A stretch of 64,000 nt of DNA from the NCBI GenBank assembly GCA_963794415.1, contig CAWCDI010000001.1, positions 1,364,001-1,428,000 on the forward strand, written 5' to 3'. The stretch is from CAVPTL01 sp963794415 (lineage in GTDB: Bacteria > Actinomycetota > Thermoleophilia > Gaiellales > JAICJC01). The translations under genes were made by a program, and so were the position numbers. The notes under the pieces are model-generated. The model had not been told where the DNA came from. It did not search any database and saw nothing but the letters and a program-made list of their open reading frames with translations. Within the stretch, counting starts at the first letter, position 1; the number at the start of each line of letters is the position of its first letter. Of this stretch, positions 35,304 through 43,494 are shown one piece after another.

Positions 35304-35708
35304 CTAGGCGCCCGACGAGCTGTCGCTCGCCGAGTACTTGCTGGGGCACTTCGTGAGCAGCGAATCGGGCTTGCCCTCGAACACGCCGCCTGAGGAGAGC
35401 TTCCCGGTGACGATCACGCTGCGGCCGACCTTGAAGGCGTCAGGCACCGAGCCGGTGTAGTCCACGGTGACCGTCTTGGGCGAGCTGAAGTCGCGCAGCA
35501 CGAACTTGACGGGGCTCTGATCCGCCGTCGCCGACACCACGGTGCCCGTGAGCTGCACGGTCTTCTGCTGCGCGCCGTCCTTGTCGGCCGAGAGCTGGCT
35601 TACGCTCACCAGCAGCTGGCTGCCGCTCGCAAAGACGAAGTAGCCCATGAAGGCCACCAGCATCATCGAGACGCCAAGTGCGATGAACAACCGTGGACGC
35701 GCGCTCAT
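35304..35708 (-). CDS. ccmE: CcmE haem chaperone of the CxxxY type
   Basis: The 134-residue product has one N-terminal transmembrane helix (LFIALGVSMMLVAFMGYFVF) and an OB-fold domain (QLTGTVVSATADQSPVKFVL, VTVDYTGSVPDAFKVGRSVI). CcmE carries haem to CcmF through a covalent bond to the His of a HxxxY motif. Here the position reads LLTKCPSKY, a Cys (about residue 121) in place of His. This is the CxxxY form described from archaea and sulfate reducers (system I*). It is 2.5 kb upstream of ccmF, with two opposite-strand genes in between. Confidence 0.85.
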   Translation of the reverse strand: MSARPRLFIALGVSMMLVAFMGYFVFASGSQLLVSVSQLSADKDGAQQKTVQLTGTVVSATADQSPVKFVLRDFSSPKTVTVDYTGSVPDAFKVGRSVIVTGKLSSGGVFEGKPDSLLTKCPSKYSASDSSSGA

Positions 35709-35735
35709 AGCGCCAGAGTAGCGCGATTCACCGGA

Positions 35736-35957
35736 TCAGAGTGTCGGGTCGGGTACAGCGAATCCGAGATCGAGACAAAGCTGACCGCGCTGCGTCTCGC
35801 GCAGGGCATCGGTATAGCCCTGGCCGTAGGCTGCCCGCAGGAACCAGCCCAGCAGCTCGGCATCGACCTTGTCGGGATCGACCTCGAAAACCTCTGCCCA
35901 GAGATCGGCCAAGCGCAGGTCGATGGCCATCGCGAGATTGTCCCGTTTCGAGTCCAT
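35736..35957 (-). CDS. Small hypothetical protein
   Basis: A 73-residue acidic helical protein (MAIDLRLADLWAEVFEVDPD then LLGWFLRAAYGQGYTDALRE). No known motif. A TACCAT box lies 6 bases before the ATG on the minus strand (plus 35964-35969), supporting it as a real leaderless gene. It is divergent from the next small gene. Confidence 0.55.
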   Translation of the reverse strand: MDSKRDNLAMAIDLRLADLWAEVFEVDPDKVDAELLGWFLRAAYGQGYTDALRETQRGQLCLDLGFAVPDPTL

Positions 35958-35963
35958 GAAGGA

Positions 35964-36000
35964 ATGGTAGGAAGGGGGTCGGACGACAATGGACTACGCT
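35964..36000. promoter_or_regulatory. Divergent leaderless promoter pair
   Basis: Minus-strand TACCAT (35964-35969) lies 6 bases before the ATG at 35957; plus-strand TACGCT (35995-36000) lies 6 bases before the ATG at 36007. The two start codons are only 49 bases apart. Confidence 0.5.
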
Positions 36001-36006
36001 CCGGCA

Positions 36007-36201
36007 ATGGGCGATGACACGCAGCAGGAGCAGTGGCTCGCATGGGAGCGTGAGCTGACCGCGGCCATCGCCGGCCTCAAGGCAGCCGGCGGCCACGAGC
36101 GGGTCGTTCACATGCTCGAGCACCAGGTCACCGTGGCGATGCACAACGCCTACTGCCACCAGCAGATCGACTTCCCGCGCTCCGGCGTCCCCACCGGCTA
36201 A
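36007..36201 (+). CDS. Small hypothetical protein
   Basis: A 64-residue soluble protein rich in Glu, Gln and His (TQQEQWLAWERELTAAIAGL, then HEQV-like stretches and AYCHQQIDFPRSG). I do not recognise it. The ATG at 36007 is chosen because of a -10 box 6 bases upstream; an in-frame ATG at 35989 is also possible. Confidence 0.5.
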   Translation: MGDDTQQEQWLAWERELTAAIAGLKAAGGHERVVHMLEHQVTVAMHNAYCHQQIDFPRSGVPTG

Positions 36202-36264
36202 CGGAACCCCGCGGCCGCCGCAGCGGTCTGTACCGGCATCTGATCCCATCGCAGGAGGTTCGAG

Positions 36265-37011
36265 ATGTCGGTGTCACCCCAGCGGCTGGTCGTTCTGGCC
36301 GCCGCCCTCGTGGTCGCGATCTTCGCCTACCACGCCGTGTCCGGCTCGCATCCGCAGGCGCAGGCGGCCACCTCCCCCACGTCGTCGGGCATGCCGGGCT
36401 TCCTGCGGTTCCAGGGCACGGCCGGCGTTGCGATCCGGCCCGACCGGGCGGTGATCCACTTCACCACCACCGGCCGCGGCACCACGCTGCTGGGCGCCAC
36501 CCACAAGGCGAGCGACCGCATGCACCGGGTGATGACCGCGATGCAGGCCGGCGGCGTTGCGCGCATCAACATGTCCACCGACGGCGCCGGCGGCTCGAAG
36601 GATGACGCGACGGGCATCTTCACTGCCACGCAGAGCCTCACGGTGACCGTGATGAAGGTCGGCGACACGGGCAAGCTGATCGTCGCGGGCATCAGATCAG
36701 GCGCGAGCGCGAACTATGGCCCGGAGTTCTCGGCCGCGTCCCGCAACACGGCCCAGACCCGGTCGATCAGGTCCGCGGTGGCCAACGCCCGCCGCAAGGC
36801 TGATGCGGCCGCGGCTGCGGCGGGGCTGCACGTGACGGGCGTGGTCTCGGTCTCGGAGTCCCCGCAGGCGTCCTATGCCTACGGGAACGCCATCTTCGGC
36901 GCGCTCAGCGACGCGAAGTCACCGGCCGGGTATCAGGTGCCGATCCGGCGCGGCTCCCAGCAGGTGACTGCGAACGTCACCGTGGTGTTCGCCTACGCCG
37001 GCGGCAGCTGA
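36265..37011 (+). CDS. SIMPL-domain (DUF541) secreted protein
   Basis: The 248-residue product has a signal anchor (VVLAAALVVAIFAYHAVSGS) and one SIMPL domain: FQGTAGVAIRPDRAVIHFTT, then SLTVTVMKVGDTGKLI, SAVANARRKADAAAAAAGLH and VTANVTVVFAY. This family forms oligomeric extracytoplasmic proteins of mostly unknown role, some protecting from oxidative stress. The following gene is a methionine sulfoxide reductase on the other strand. A strong AGGAGG site precedes the ATG. Confidence 0.88.
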   Translation: MSVSPQRLVVLAAALVVAIFAYHAVSGSHPQAQAATSPTSSGMPGFLRFQGTAGVAIRPDRAVIHFTTTGRGTTLLGATHKASDRMHRVMTAMQAGGVARINMSTDGAGGSKDDATGIFTATQSLTVTVMKVGDTGKLIVAGIRSGASANYGPEFSAASRNTAQTRSIRSAVANARRKADAAAAAAGLHVTGVVSVSESPQASYAYGNAIFGALSDAKSPAGYQVPIRRGSQQVTANVTVVFAYAGGS

Positions 37012-37013
37012 CG

Positions 37014-37418
37014 CTAGCTCTTGTTCTTGTCGAGCTCGAGCGCGGCGGAGTTGATGCAGTAGCGCAGCCCGCCGGCCTCGCGGGGGCCGTCCTCGAACAC
37101 GTGGCCGAGGTGGCCTCCGCAGTTGGAGCACAGCACCTCGGTGCGGCGCATGAAGAAGCTGCGATCCTCGTGGGTCTCCACTCCGTCGGCAGTCACGGGC
37201 TGGGTGAAGCTCGGCCAGCCGCTGCCCGAGTCGAACTTGTCGTCGGACGTGAAGAGCTCGGCGTTACAGCCGGCGCACCGGTACACGCCGTCGTCGTGGC
37301 AGTCGAAGTAGGCGCCGGTGAACGCGGGCTCCGTGCCGGCCTCGCGCAGCACCTTGTACTGGGCGGGGGTCAGCTCGGCGCGCCACTGCTCGTCGGTCTT
37401 GGTGATCTTGGTGTCCAT
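37014..37418 (-). CDS. msrB: Peptide-methionine (R)-S-oxide reductase MsrB
   Basis: The 134-residue enzyme reduces the R form of methionine sulfoxide in proteins. Both zinc-binding Cys pairs (CAGC and CSNCGGHLGHVFEDGP) and the catalytic GLRYCINSAAL are present, as is SGSGWPSFTQPV. The ATG has a GGGAG site. It is convergent with the SIMPL gene, 2 bases apart. Confidence 0.96.
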   Translation of the reverse strand: MDTKITKTDEQWRAELTPAQYKVLREAGTEPAFTGAYFDCHDDGVYRCAGCNAELFTSDDKFDSGSGWPSFTQPVTADGVETHEDRSFFMRRTEVLCSNCGGHLGHVFEDGPREAGGLRYCINSAALELDKNKS

Positions 37419-37527
37419 GCACGCTCCCAATCTCGTCGGTACATCTGAAGAATACGCTTGTGATGATGTAGTCCCGTTCGGCGCGAAATCGTTACGCCTC
37501 TGCGAGCATGCCGGGCGTGACTGGCCT

Positions 37528-37899
37528 GTGATCCGAACGCTCGTGCGGCGATGGTGCCCAACGCCCCCGCTGCAGGACGCCTCCGCCCTGGTCGTGTTCG
37601 CCGTCATCGGCATGCTCTCCCACGACGGCGCCATCTTCGCCACCGGGTTTGCCCGCGATGCGCTGCCCCTCCTCGCAGGATGGTTCGCGGTCGCCCTGGC
37701 GATCGGCACCTACCGCCGTCCGGCCCGGCGGAAGCTTCTGGCGACGTGGGCGGTCGGCATCCCGCTGGGCGTGCTGATCCGCGGGGTGGTCCTCGGCCGC
37801 CACCTGGACGGCATGCAGCTCGCGTTCCTCACCACGACGCTGATCTTCACCGGCCTGCTCGTGCTGGCCTTCCGCTGGCTCGCTTCGCGTCAGCAGTGA
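37528..37899 (+). CDS. DUF3054 membrane protein
   Basis: The 123-residue product has four hydrophobic helices and the family pattern ASALVVFAVIGMLSHDG, LPLLAGWFAVALAIGTYRRP and GIPLGVLIRGVVLGR. DUF3054 proteins are small actinobacterial membrane proteins of unknown role. The GTG at 37528 gives the usual family length. The 3' end overlaps the convergent hydrolase gene by 10 bases. Confidence 0.82.
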   Translation: MIRTLVRRWCPTPPLQDASALVVFAVIGMLSHDGAIFATGFARDALPLLAGWFAVALAIGTYRRPARRKLLATWAVGIPLGVLIRGVVLGRHLDGMQLAFLTTTLIFTGLLVLAFRWLASRQQ

Positions 37900-39932
37900 T
37901 CGCGCGGGAACTCGTGCGTCCAGGTGCGCGCGAAGATGCGACGGTCGCGCTCGCGCACCTCGAGCTCGGAGGTCACGAGGAAGTGCGTGGCCGTGCACGT
38001 CATGACGCCCTTCGAGCGGATGTCCACACGGCTCCCGGGCCGTCCGCCAACCGACGTGTTCTCGACCACGACCTCGGCCGAGAGCGGGTCGCCGTCGGTG
38101 ATGGCGTAGGTGGCCACCGACGTGTCCTGGTAGAGCAGGCCGTTGGGGAGCAGCTCGAGGCCGCCCATGTCCCAGTCGAACGAGAGCTCCGCGCGGCCCG
38201 AGCCAAGATCGCGGGTGACGGTGCGCGAGCCGCCCGGACGGCCCTCGAGCTGCTCGCTGGGAAGCGCCGGGGGCTCTGCAGGCACGTCGGGCTCGCGGGT
38301 GAGCCCGTCGGGCGTGCCGGCGGCGCGCACCGGCAGCTCGAGCGCGCTGGACGCGCCCGTGCGCACCGTGAGCGTGACGGGCTCCGGCGAGGGCCACGCA
38401 AGCGGCCAGTAGCACGGTGACACCGAGACGCGAAGGCGGCTACCGGCGTCGAAGCGGTGGGCGATCGAGTCGAGCGTGAGCGTCACCGTGTACTCGGCGC
38501 CCGGCTCGAGCAGCGCGGGCTCGGAGCGTGAGTCGCGGTGGCAGAGGTTGAGCTGCGCGCGGGTGACCAGGAGCGACGAGCCGTCGGCGCGCACCTCGCA
38601 GAGCCGCGCCGACACCATCGCGACGGGCCGGTCGGCGGAGAGCGTCAGCCGAAGCTGCGGGAATCCCAGGATCTCGAGCGGCTCGGCCAGCGGCGCGCCC
38701 GTGAAGGTGAGCGAGCGCGCGTCGTCGGCGACCTGATCGACCGGCAGATCGGCCGAGCGGCCGTCGGCGCACCAGGCGCCGCCGTCGAGTCCCACCGTCT
38801 GGACGCTCCCGATCGAGCGCATGACCTCCGCAGGCGCATCGGCACCCAGGTCGCCGTCGCCCAGCGTGAGCGTGAGCGGCGCGATGTTCGGCGAGGGCCA
38901 GCGCGGCTCGGCCACCCAGCGGCCGGGCCGCTCCTCGAGGTTGGCGCTCGGCGGCACGGAGCTCTGCATCCAGGCGACGACGTGGGGCTCGTCCTCGACG
39001 CCGTTCTCGATGCCCTTGAGCCACCTGTCCCACCAGCGCACGAGCTCGCTCAGGATCCCGGCTGCAGGGCCGGGGTTGCCATGCACCGGGTCGTTGTGGC
39101 CCCACGGCCCGATCAGCGCCCGGCGCGGCCCGGTGACGCCCTGCATCAGCCGAAGCGCGGCGTCGTTGTAGCCGTCCGTCCAGCCGGCGACGCACATCAC
39201 GGCGCACTCGATCTGATCGTGGCGGTCCACCACCGACCCGTTCTCCCAGTAGGCGTCGCGGCGCTGGTGCGAGAGCCAGTGCGTCACCCACGGAGGCAGC
39301 TCGAGCCGCTCCATCCACATCGCGCGCCACCTGTCCCCCACGACCTCGCGATCCGGCGGCCGCGCCTGCCAGCCGTGCATGCACGTGGACCAGTGCACCA
39401 TGTCCATCGGCTCGATCAGCCCGCCGCGGTAGTGGACGTCGTCGGCGAAGCGGTCGTCCGAGGCATAGCACGACGCGATCGCCTTCAGGGCCGGCGGCCG
39501 CAGCGCCGCGACCTGGAGCGAGTTGAAGCCGCTCCACGAGTAGCCCATCATCCCCACTGCCCCCGTGCACCACGGCTGGGCGGCGATCCATGCGATCACC
39601 TCGGCGCAGTCGGCCTGCTCCTGCGGGGTGTACTCATCGGTCAGGAGGCCGTCGGACTCTCCGCTCCCGCGGATGTCGATGCGCACGCCGGCGTAGCCGT
39701 GGCCCGCAAACCACGTCATGTCCTGGTGGTCGCCGGCGACCGTGCCGTCGTTCAGCCGGTACGGCACCGCCTCGAGCACCGCGGGCACGGGGTGGTCGTC
39801 GGCGTCGTCGGGCAGCCAGATCCGCGCGGCCAGCCTGGTGCCGTCGCTGAGCGGGATGAAGATGCCGGCGCGCACGACCGGGGTGCGGGGAAACTCGGTG
39901 ATGATGCGCACGGAGGCCAAGGCTCCCGTCAC
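37890..39932 (-). CDS. CocE/NonD-family hydrolase
   Basis: The 680-residue product is an alpha/beta hydrolase with the X-Pro dipeptidyl-peptidase/cocaine-esterase layout. Seen are the strand and oxyanion region VPAVLEAVPYRLNDG, the nucleophile elbow GMMGYSWSGFNSLQ (Ser), GWTDGYNDAALRL with the acid, and the His in LIGPWGHNDPVHG. A jelly-roll C-terminal domain follows (about residue 370 on). It is probably a cytoplasmic esterase or acylpeptide hydrolase. The start codon is a GTG at 39932; an internal GTG about 7 codons later is equally possible. Confidence 0.9.
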   Translation of the reverse strand: MTGALASVRIITEFPRTPVVRAGIFIPLSDGTRLAARIWLPDDADDHPVPAVLEAVPYRLNDGTVAGDHQDMTWFAGHGYAGVRIDIRGSGESDGLLTDEYTPQEQADCAEVIAWIAAQPWCTGAVGMMGYSWSGFNSLQVAALRPPALKAIASCYASDDRFADDVHYRGGLIEPMDMVHWSTCMHGWQARPPDREVVGDRWRAMWMERLELPPWVTHWLSHQRRDAYWENGSVVDRHDQIECAVMCVAGWTDGYNDAALRLMQGVTGPRRALIGPWGHNDPVHGNPGPAAGILSELVRWWDRWLKGIENGVEDEPHVVAWMQSSVPPSANLEERPGRWVAEPRWPSPNIAPLTLTLGDGDLGADAPAEVMRSIGSVQTVGLDGGAWCADGRSADLPVDQVADDARSLTFTGAPLAEPLEILGFPQLRLTLSADRPVAMVSARLCEVRADGSSLLVTRAQLNLCHRDSRSEPALLEPGAEYTVTLTLDSIAHRFDAGSRLRVSVSPCYWPLAWPSPEPVTLTVRTGASSALELPVRAAGTPDGLTREPDVPAEPPALPSEQLEGRPGGSRTVTRDLGSGRAELSFDWDMGGLELLPNGLLYQDTSVATYAITDGDPLSAEVVVENTSVGGRPGSRVDIRSKGVMTCTATHFLVTSELEVRERDRRIFARTWTHEFPRDHC

Positions 39933-40081
39933 GATCTCAGATTTCCGCCTCCCGCGCCGATCGACCGGTGGGGGGCTAGTAATCGACCGGCGAGACCCCT
40001 ACGATGGTTGTCGAGGCAGACCGCCGGGCGGAACTTTGCGCAATTGCCCGGCGTCGAAGTCCAACCAGTGGGTGACCGTCG

Positions 40082-42238
40082 ATGACACCGCGCGACTCCG
40101 GCTACAGGCCAGATCGAAGCTACGACGACGCCATCGGCGTGGTCAGCGCACGCCGCCGGAAGCGCCGCGCCACCATGCGAAAGCGCCAGAACCGCCGGCT
40201 GATCGCCGCCGGCTGCGTCGCGCTGGGTGTGGTGTTCCTGGCGATCATCGCCGCCGGCACCGCGGGCGCCGGGCTGGCCGCCTACCACGTGGTCGACGGG
40301 CTCCACCTCGCCACGATGAAGGCTGACTACCCCGGCGTGAACTCGAGGATCTACTGGGGCAACGGCAAGCTCATGTACAAGGTGCCGTCGGCCGAGAACC
40401 GGCTCCCCGTCACCAGCCGGCACATCTCCCCGTGGCTCAAGAAGGCGACCGTTGACATCGAGGACAAGCGGTTCTACGAGCACGGCGGCGTGGACTACGA
40501 GGCCATCGCGCGCGCCGCGGTGGACGACTTCAACGCAGGGCACGTGGTGCAGGGCGCGTCCACCATCGAGCAGCAGGTGGTGCGAAACCTCTATCTCGAC
40601 CGGGACGTGTCGGCCACGCGCAAGCTGAAGGAGGCGTGGCTCGCCATGCAGATGGCGAACACGTGGTCGAAGGATCACATCCTCACCACCTACCTCAACA
40701 TCGCGCCCTACGGCGGCGTGACGTTCGGCTGCGAGGCCGCCGCGGAGACCTACTTCTCGAAGCACTGCCACGACCTGGGCGTCACCCAGTCCGCGCTGCT
40801 CGCCGGCCTGCCGCAGGCGCCCACGACCTACAACCCCGTGCTGCACCCGCGCGCGGCGCGGGCGCGGCGAAACGCCGTGCTGCGGGCGATGTGGCAGAAC
40901 CACGACCTCACCCGCTCCCAGTTCGTGCGGGCGGCCAACACGGGGCTCAGGCTGCGGCGCCGCCACCAGGCAGCCGGCAAGCTCTCGTACTTCGCCGAGA
41001 ACGTCCTCGCCCAGATCAAGACCGAGTACGGCGCCTCGGCGCTCGATCAGGGGCTCGAGATCCACACCACGCTCGACCCCCGCCTCCAGGCCGACGCCGA
41101 GGCGGCCATGCACGGAATCCTCAACGCGCCGGGCGATCCGTCGGCGGCGATGGTCTCGATCGATCCGCGCACCGGCGCGATCCTGGCCTACGGGTCGACC
41201 ACCAACCCGGCCGCGAGCAAGTACGACATCGCCGGCACCGGACGCCGCCAGGCGGGCTCGAGCTTCAAGCCGTTCGGCCTGATGGCGGCGATGATCTACA
41301 ACCACATGGATCCCGAGACGCAGCGCTACTCGGCCGACCAGCCGTTCGTGGCGCCGCTCTGCAGCGAGAGCCTGCCGACCTGCACGTGGACGGTGTACAA
41401 CGCCGAGCCGAGCGCCGGGGGTAACTACAACCTGCACGTGGCCATGGACGGATCGATCAACGCGGTGTTCGCGCGGCTCTCGACCGACATCGGCGCCGGG
41501 GAGATCGTCCGCATGGCGCACCGCCTGGGGATCCCGAAGACCACGGCCCTGCCGGTCGTCCCCTCGATCGTGCTGGGCACCGGCGGCGTCTCCCCGCTGG
41601 ACATGGCCGGCGCGTATGCGACGTTCGCGTCGGGCGGGATCCGGCACGCGCCGATCGCCATCACCGATGTGCACTCCTCCTACGCGCCCCGCTACGACCA
41701 TCGCACGCCGGCGAGCAAGAACCCCGGCCGGCGCGTGATCCCGGCGTGGGCGGCCTCGGAGATGAACAAGATCCTCTACGACAACATCTACACGTGCCCG
41801 GACCACGAGTGCACGGGTGGGGGCGGACAGCTCCCCGACGGCCGGGCGGCGGCGGGCAAGACCGGAACGGTCGAGGAGCATCAGGACGCATGGTTCTGCG
41901 GGTACACGCCGGTGCTTGCCACGTGCGTGTGGATGGGCTTCCCCAAGGGCGACTCCGATGCGTATTCGATGAACAGCTCGGTGGGCCCGGAGAACTCGTT
42001 CGGCGGCGGCTATCCCACCACTATCTGGAACCGCTACATGTCACGGGCCTTCACGCTCGAGCCCGGGCGCTTCCCGGCGACCTCGTTCGCCGTCGTCTCC
42101 GCTCCTGCGGGCTTCTACCAGCACTTCCACTCCAAGTGGCCGCTGGACACGCCGCCGAAGCCGAAGAAGACGCCCAAGAAGGCCGGGCAGGACGCGGGCG
42201 GAAAGGACGCGAAGAAGACCTCGAAGAACTCTCACTAG
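40082..42238 (+). CDS. Class A penicillin-binding protein
   Basis: The 718-residue bifunctional enzyme builds and cross-links peptidoglycan. A basic cytoplasmic region and one transmembrane helix (RLIAAGCVALGVVFLAIIAA) precede the GT51 glycosyltransferase domain (ATVDIEDKRFYEHGGVDYEA with catalytic Glu, then QGASTIEQQVVRNLYL). The transpeptidase domain has SSFKPF (active-site Ser), SIN in DGSINAVFARL and KTGT in AAGKTGTVEEHQ. The C-terminus is a Lys/Pro-rich tail. The 149 bases upstream hold no other gene. Confidence 0.96.
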   Translation: MTPRDSGYRPDRSYDDAIGVVSARRRKRRATMRKRQNRRLIAAGCVALGVVFLAIIAAGTAGAGLAAYHVVDGLHLATMKADYPGVNSRIYWGNGKLMYKVPSAENRLPVTSRHISPWLKKATVDIEDKRFYEHGGVDYEAIARAAVDDFNAGHVVQGASTIEQQVVRNLYLDRDVSATRKLKEAWLAMQMANTWSKDHILTTYLNIAPYGGVTFGCEAAAETYFSKHCHDLGVTQSALLAGLPQAPTTYNPVLHPRAARARRNAVLRAMWQNHDLTRSQFVRAANTGLRLRRRHQAAGKLSYFAENVLAQIKTEYGASALDQGLEIHTTLDPRLQADAEAAMHGILNAPGDPSAAMVSIDPRTGAILAYGSTTNPAASKYDIAGTGRRQAGSSFKPFGLMAAMIYNHMDPETQRYSADQPFVAPLCSESLPTCTWTVYNAEPSAGGNYNLHVAMDGSINAVFARLSTDIGAGEIVRMAHRLGIPKTTALPVVPSIVLGTGGVSPLDMAGAYATFASGGIRHAPIAITDVHSSYAPRYDHRTPASKNPGRRVIPAWAASEMNKILYDNIYTCPDHECTGGGGQLPDGRAAAGKTGTVEEHQDAWFCGYTPVLATCVWMGFPKGDSDAYSMNSSVGPENSFGGGYPTTIWNRYMSRAFTLEPGRFPATSFAVVSAPAGFYQHFHSKWPLDTPPKPKKTPKKAGQDAGGKDAKKTSKNSH

Positions 42239-42310
42239 CCCATTGCGCATAGGCGTCGCGTAGGTACATTCAATTACTGGACTTTTGTGAAGGAATCACC
42301 GAAGATTGTC

Positions 42311-42335
42311 CGCTCAAGGAAGCTATCCTTGAGCG
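42311..42335. terminator. Hairpin between the PBP gene and the CO dehydrogenase operon
   Basis: CGCTCAAGGA-AGCTA-TCCTTGAGCG: two exact 10-base arms with a 5-base loop. There is no U tract. It could end the PBP transcript or act in the leader of the downstream operon, since it lies 48 bases before a 7-codon leader frame. Confidence 0.5.
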
Positions 42336-42382
42336 CAGAATCCTGCGGGAGAAACTTCGAGCGACGAAGCAAGGAGTGGCGG

Positions 42383-42406
42383 ATGCAGATCGGTGAAGCG
42401 GCGTGA
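42383..42406 (+). CDS. Seven-codon leader peptide coupled to the membrane-protein operon
   Basis: An ATG with an excellent ribosome-binding site (AAGGAG, 6 bases upstream) opens a frame MQIGEAA whose TGA overlaps the GTG of the next gene (GTGA). The first true gene lacks its own good ribosome-binding site, so its translation probably depends on this short frame. It may be a control point for the whole operon, or only a ribosome landing site. Confidence 0.45.
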   Translation: MQIGEAA

Positions 42407-42666
42407 TCACACTGATGTCCACGGCGGCCCAGTGGCAACTCGGCATCGCACTCGGGATCGTCGTCATCCTCGTGGCCGCGGCAATCGTGGTCACCATCAT
42501 CATGCTGGCCATGCGCATCGGACGCCAGGCAGAGACTTCGGTCGGAGCGGTCGGCGTCGTGCGCGACCAGACCTCCGAGCTGGGCGGCGTCGGGCAGATC
42601 AACGACTCCGGCGTGCGGATCCTCCACTCCGCGCGCGCCCTTCGCAAGGTGGCGGTGGGCAAATGA
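42403..42666 (+). CDS. Small single-pass membrane protein 1 of the cox operon
   Basis: An 87-residue protein with one N-terminal helix (LGIALGIVVILVAAAIVVTI) and a roughly 50-residue tail (RQAETSVGAVGVVRDQTSEL) that should face the cytoplasm. The GTG start overlaps the leader frame as GTGA; an ATG at 42415 is an alternative. It is the first of five similar small proteins in a row, each with one helix at the start and an amphipathic tail. I know no assigned function. Confidence 0.7.
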   Translation: MITLMSTAAQWQLGIALGIVVILVAAAIVVTIIMLAMRIGRQAETSVGAVGVVRDQTSELGGVGQINDSGVRILHSARALRKVAVGK

Positions 42667-42950
42667 CGATCCTCACCGTCTCGTCCCATGCGTACTGGGA
42701 GATCGCGCTCGGCATCGGCCTCGTGGCCGCGCTGATCGTCGCGTTCCTGCTGGCGATCCTCGTCCAGACCGTCCGCGGCATCGAGAAGTCGGTTGACGGG
42801 CTCCTGGTCGCGGCCACCGCCGTGGCCGGCAACACCGCCAACATCCCCCAGCTCGAGGCCACGGCCCCCGTGCTGGGCCTGATCATCCAGGAAGCGGTGG
42901 TCCAGGACGGCTACATGAACGCCCTGACCGACGGGTTTGGTGGCGCATGA
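42663..42950 (+). CDS. Small single-pass membrane protein 2 of the cox operon
   Basis: The 95-residue product has a helix ALGIGLVAALIVAFLLAILV followed by VRGIEKSVDGLLVAATAVAG and NTANIPQLEATAPVL. The tail is amphipathic with regular Ala, Val and Leu positions. ATGA overlaps lie at both ends. It is like its neighbours in size and layout, though the identity between them is low. Confidence 0.75.
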   Translation: MTILTVSSHAYWEIALGIGLVAALIVAFLLAILVQTVRGIEKSVDGLLVAATAVAGNTANIPQLEATAPVLGLIIQEAVVQDGYMNALTDGFGGA

Positions 42951-43225
42951 GCACCACCGAGGTACTCGCAACGCTCAGCGTGATCCTCGCGGTCGTCGTG
43001 GTCGTGGTGCTCGCGCTCGCGCTGATCGTGATCCGCGGAAGCCTGCGGCGCTCGTCCGAGGGGCTCGCAACGCTCGGATCGGCGCTCGAGATGGTCGAGG
43101 CAGAGCATCTGCGCCCGCTCGAGCCGGCCGTCAAGGCCATCAACGCCCAGTTCGAGGTCATCCTCGGCGCAATGCCGGGCATCGCGAGCAAGGCCGCGAC
43201 CGTGGCCGAGAGGAGGCCGAGATGA
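42947..43225 (+). CDS. Small single-pass membrane protein 3 of the cox operon
   Basis: The 92-residue product has a helix VILAVVVVVVLALALIVIRG and a helical tail SSEGLATLGSALEMVEAEHL with PLEPAVKAINAQFEVIL. The IRG(S)LRRSSEGL turn after the membrane helix resembles the VRGIEKSVDGL turn of protein 2 and LKKITDGLDGV of protein 5. ATGA overlaps at both ends. Confidence 0.75.
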   Translation: MSTTEVLATLSVILAVVVVVVLALALIVIRGSLRRSSEGLATLGSALEMVEAEHLRPLEPAVKAINAQFEVILGAMPGIASKAATVAERRPR

Positions 43226-43494
43226 CGCTCTGGTGGATTGGAGACGCGCTCCTGCTCATCGTGGTGCTGCCGGTTGTGATCTACCTGCTGCACGGCGTGC
43301 TCACGGCCGCAAGCAGCATCGTTCCGAGCATCGACAAGATCGCCGTCGCCGCCGCCGCCGGATCGAAGGATCTGGACGCGGGCGCGCTGCTGCTCACCAC
43401 GCAGGATCAGGTGCAGAAGACCGTCGCGGTGGTCGCCGACTACGGCGGCTCGCTGGACGTCATCCTCGACGACGCTGAGGGAGCCGCATCATGA
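43222..43494 (+). CDS. Small single-pass membrane protein 4 of the cox operon
   Basis: The 90-residue product has a helix DALLLIVVLPVVIYLLHGVL and a tail SSIVPSIDKIAVAAAAGSKD with LLLTTQDQVQKTVAVVADYG. The ATG has an AGGAGG site inside the previous gene and overlaps its stop as ATGA. The function is unknown. Confidence 0.75.
   Translation: MTLWWIGDALLLIVVLPVVIYLLHGVLTAASSIVPSIDKIAVAAAAGSKDLDAGALLLTTQDQVQKTVAVVADYGGSLDVILDDAEGAAS

Noticed and set aside
42947..43494. A single larger gene formed by small membrane proteins 3 and 4
   Set aside because: They are in different frames, each with its own start, stop and ATGA overlap, and protein 4 has its own AGGAGG site.
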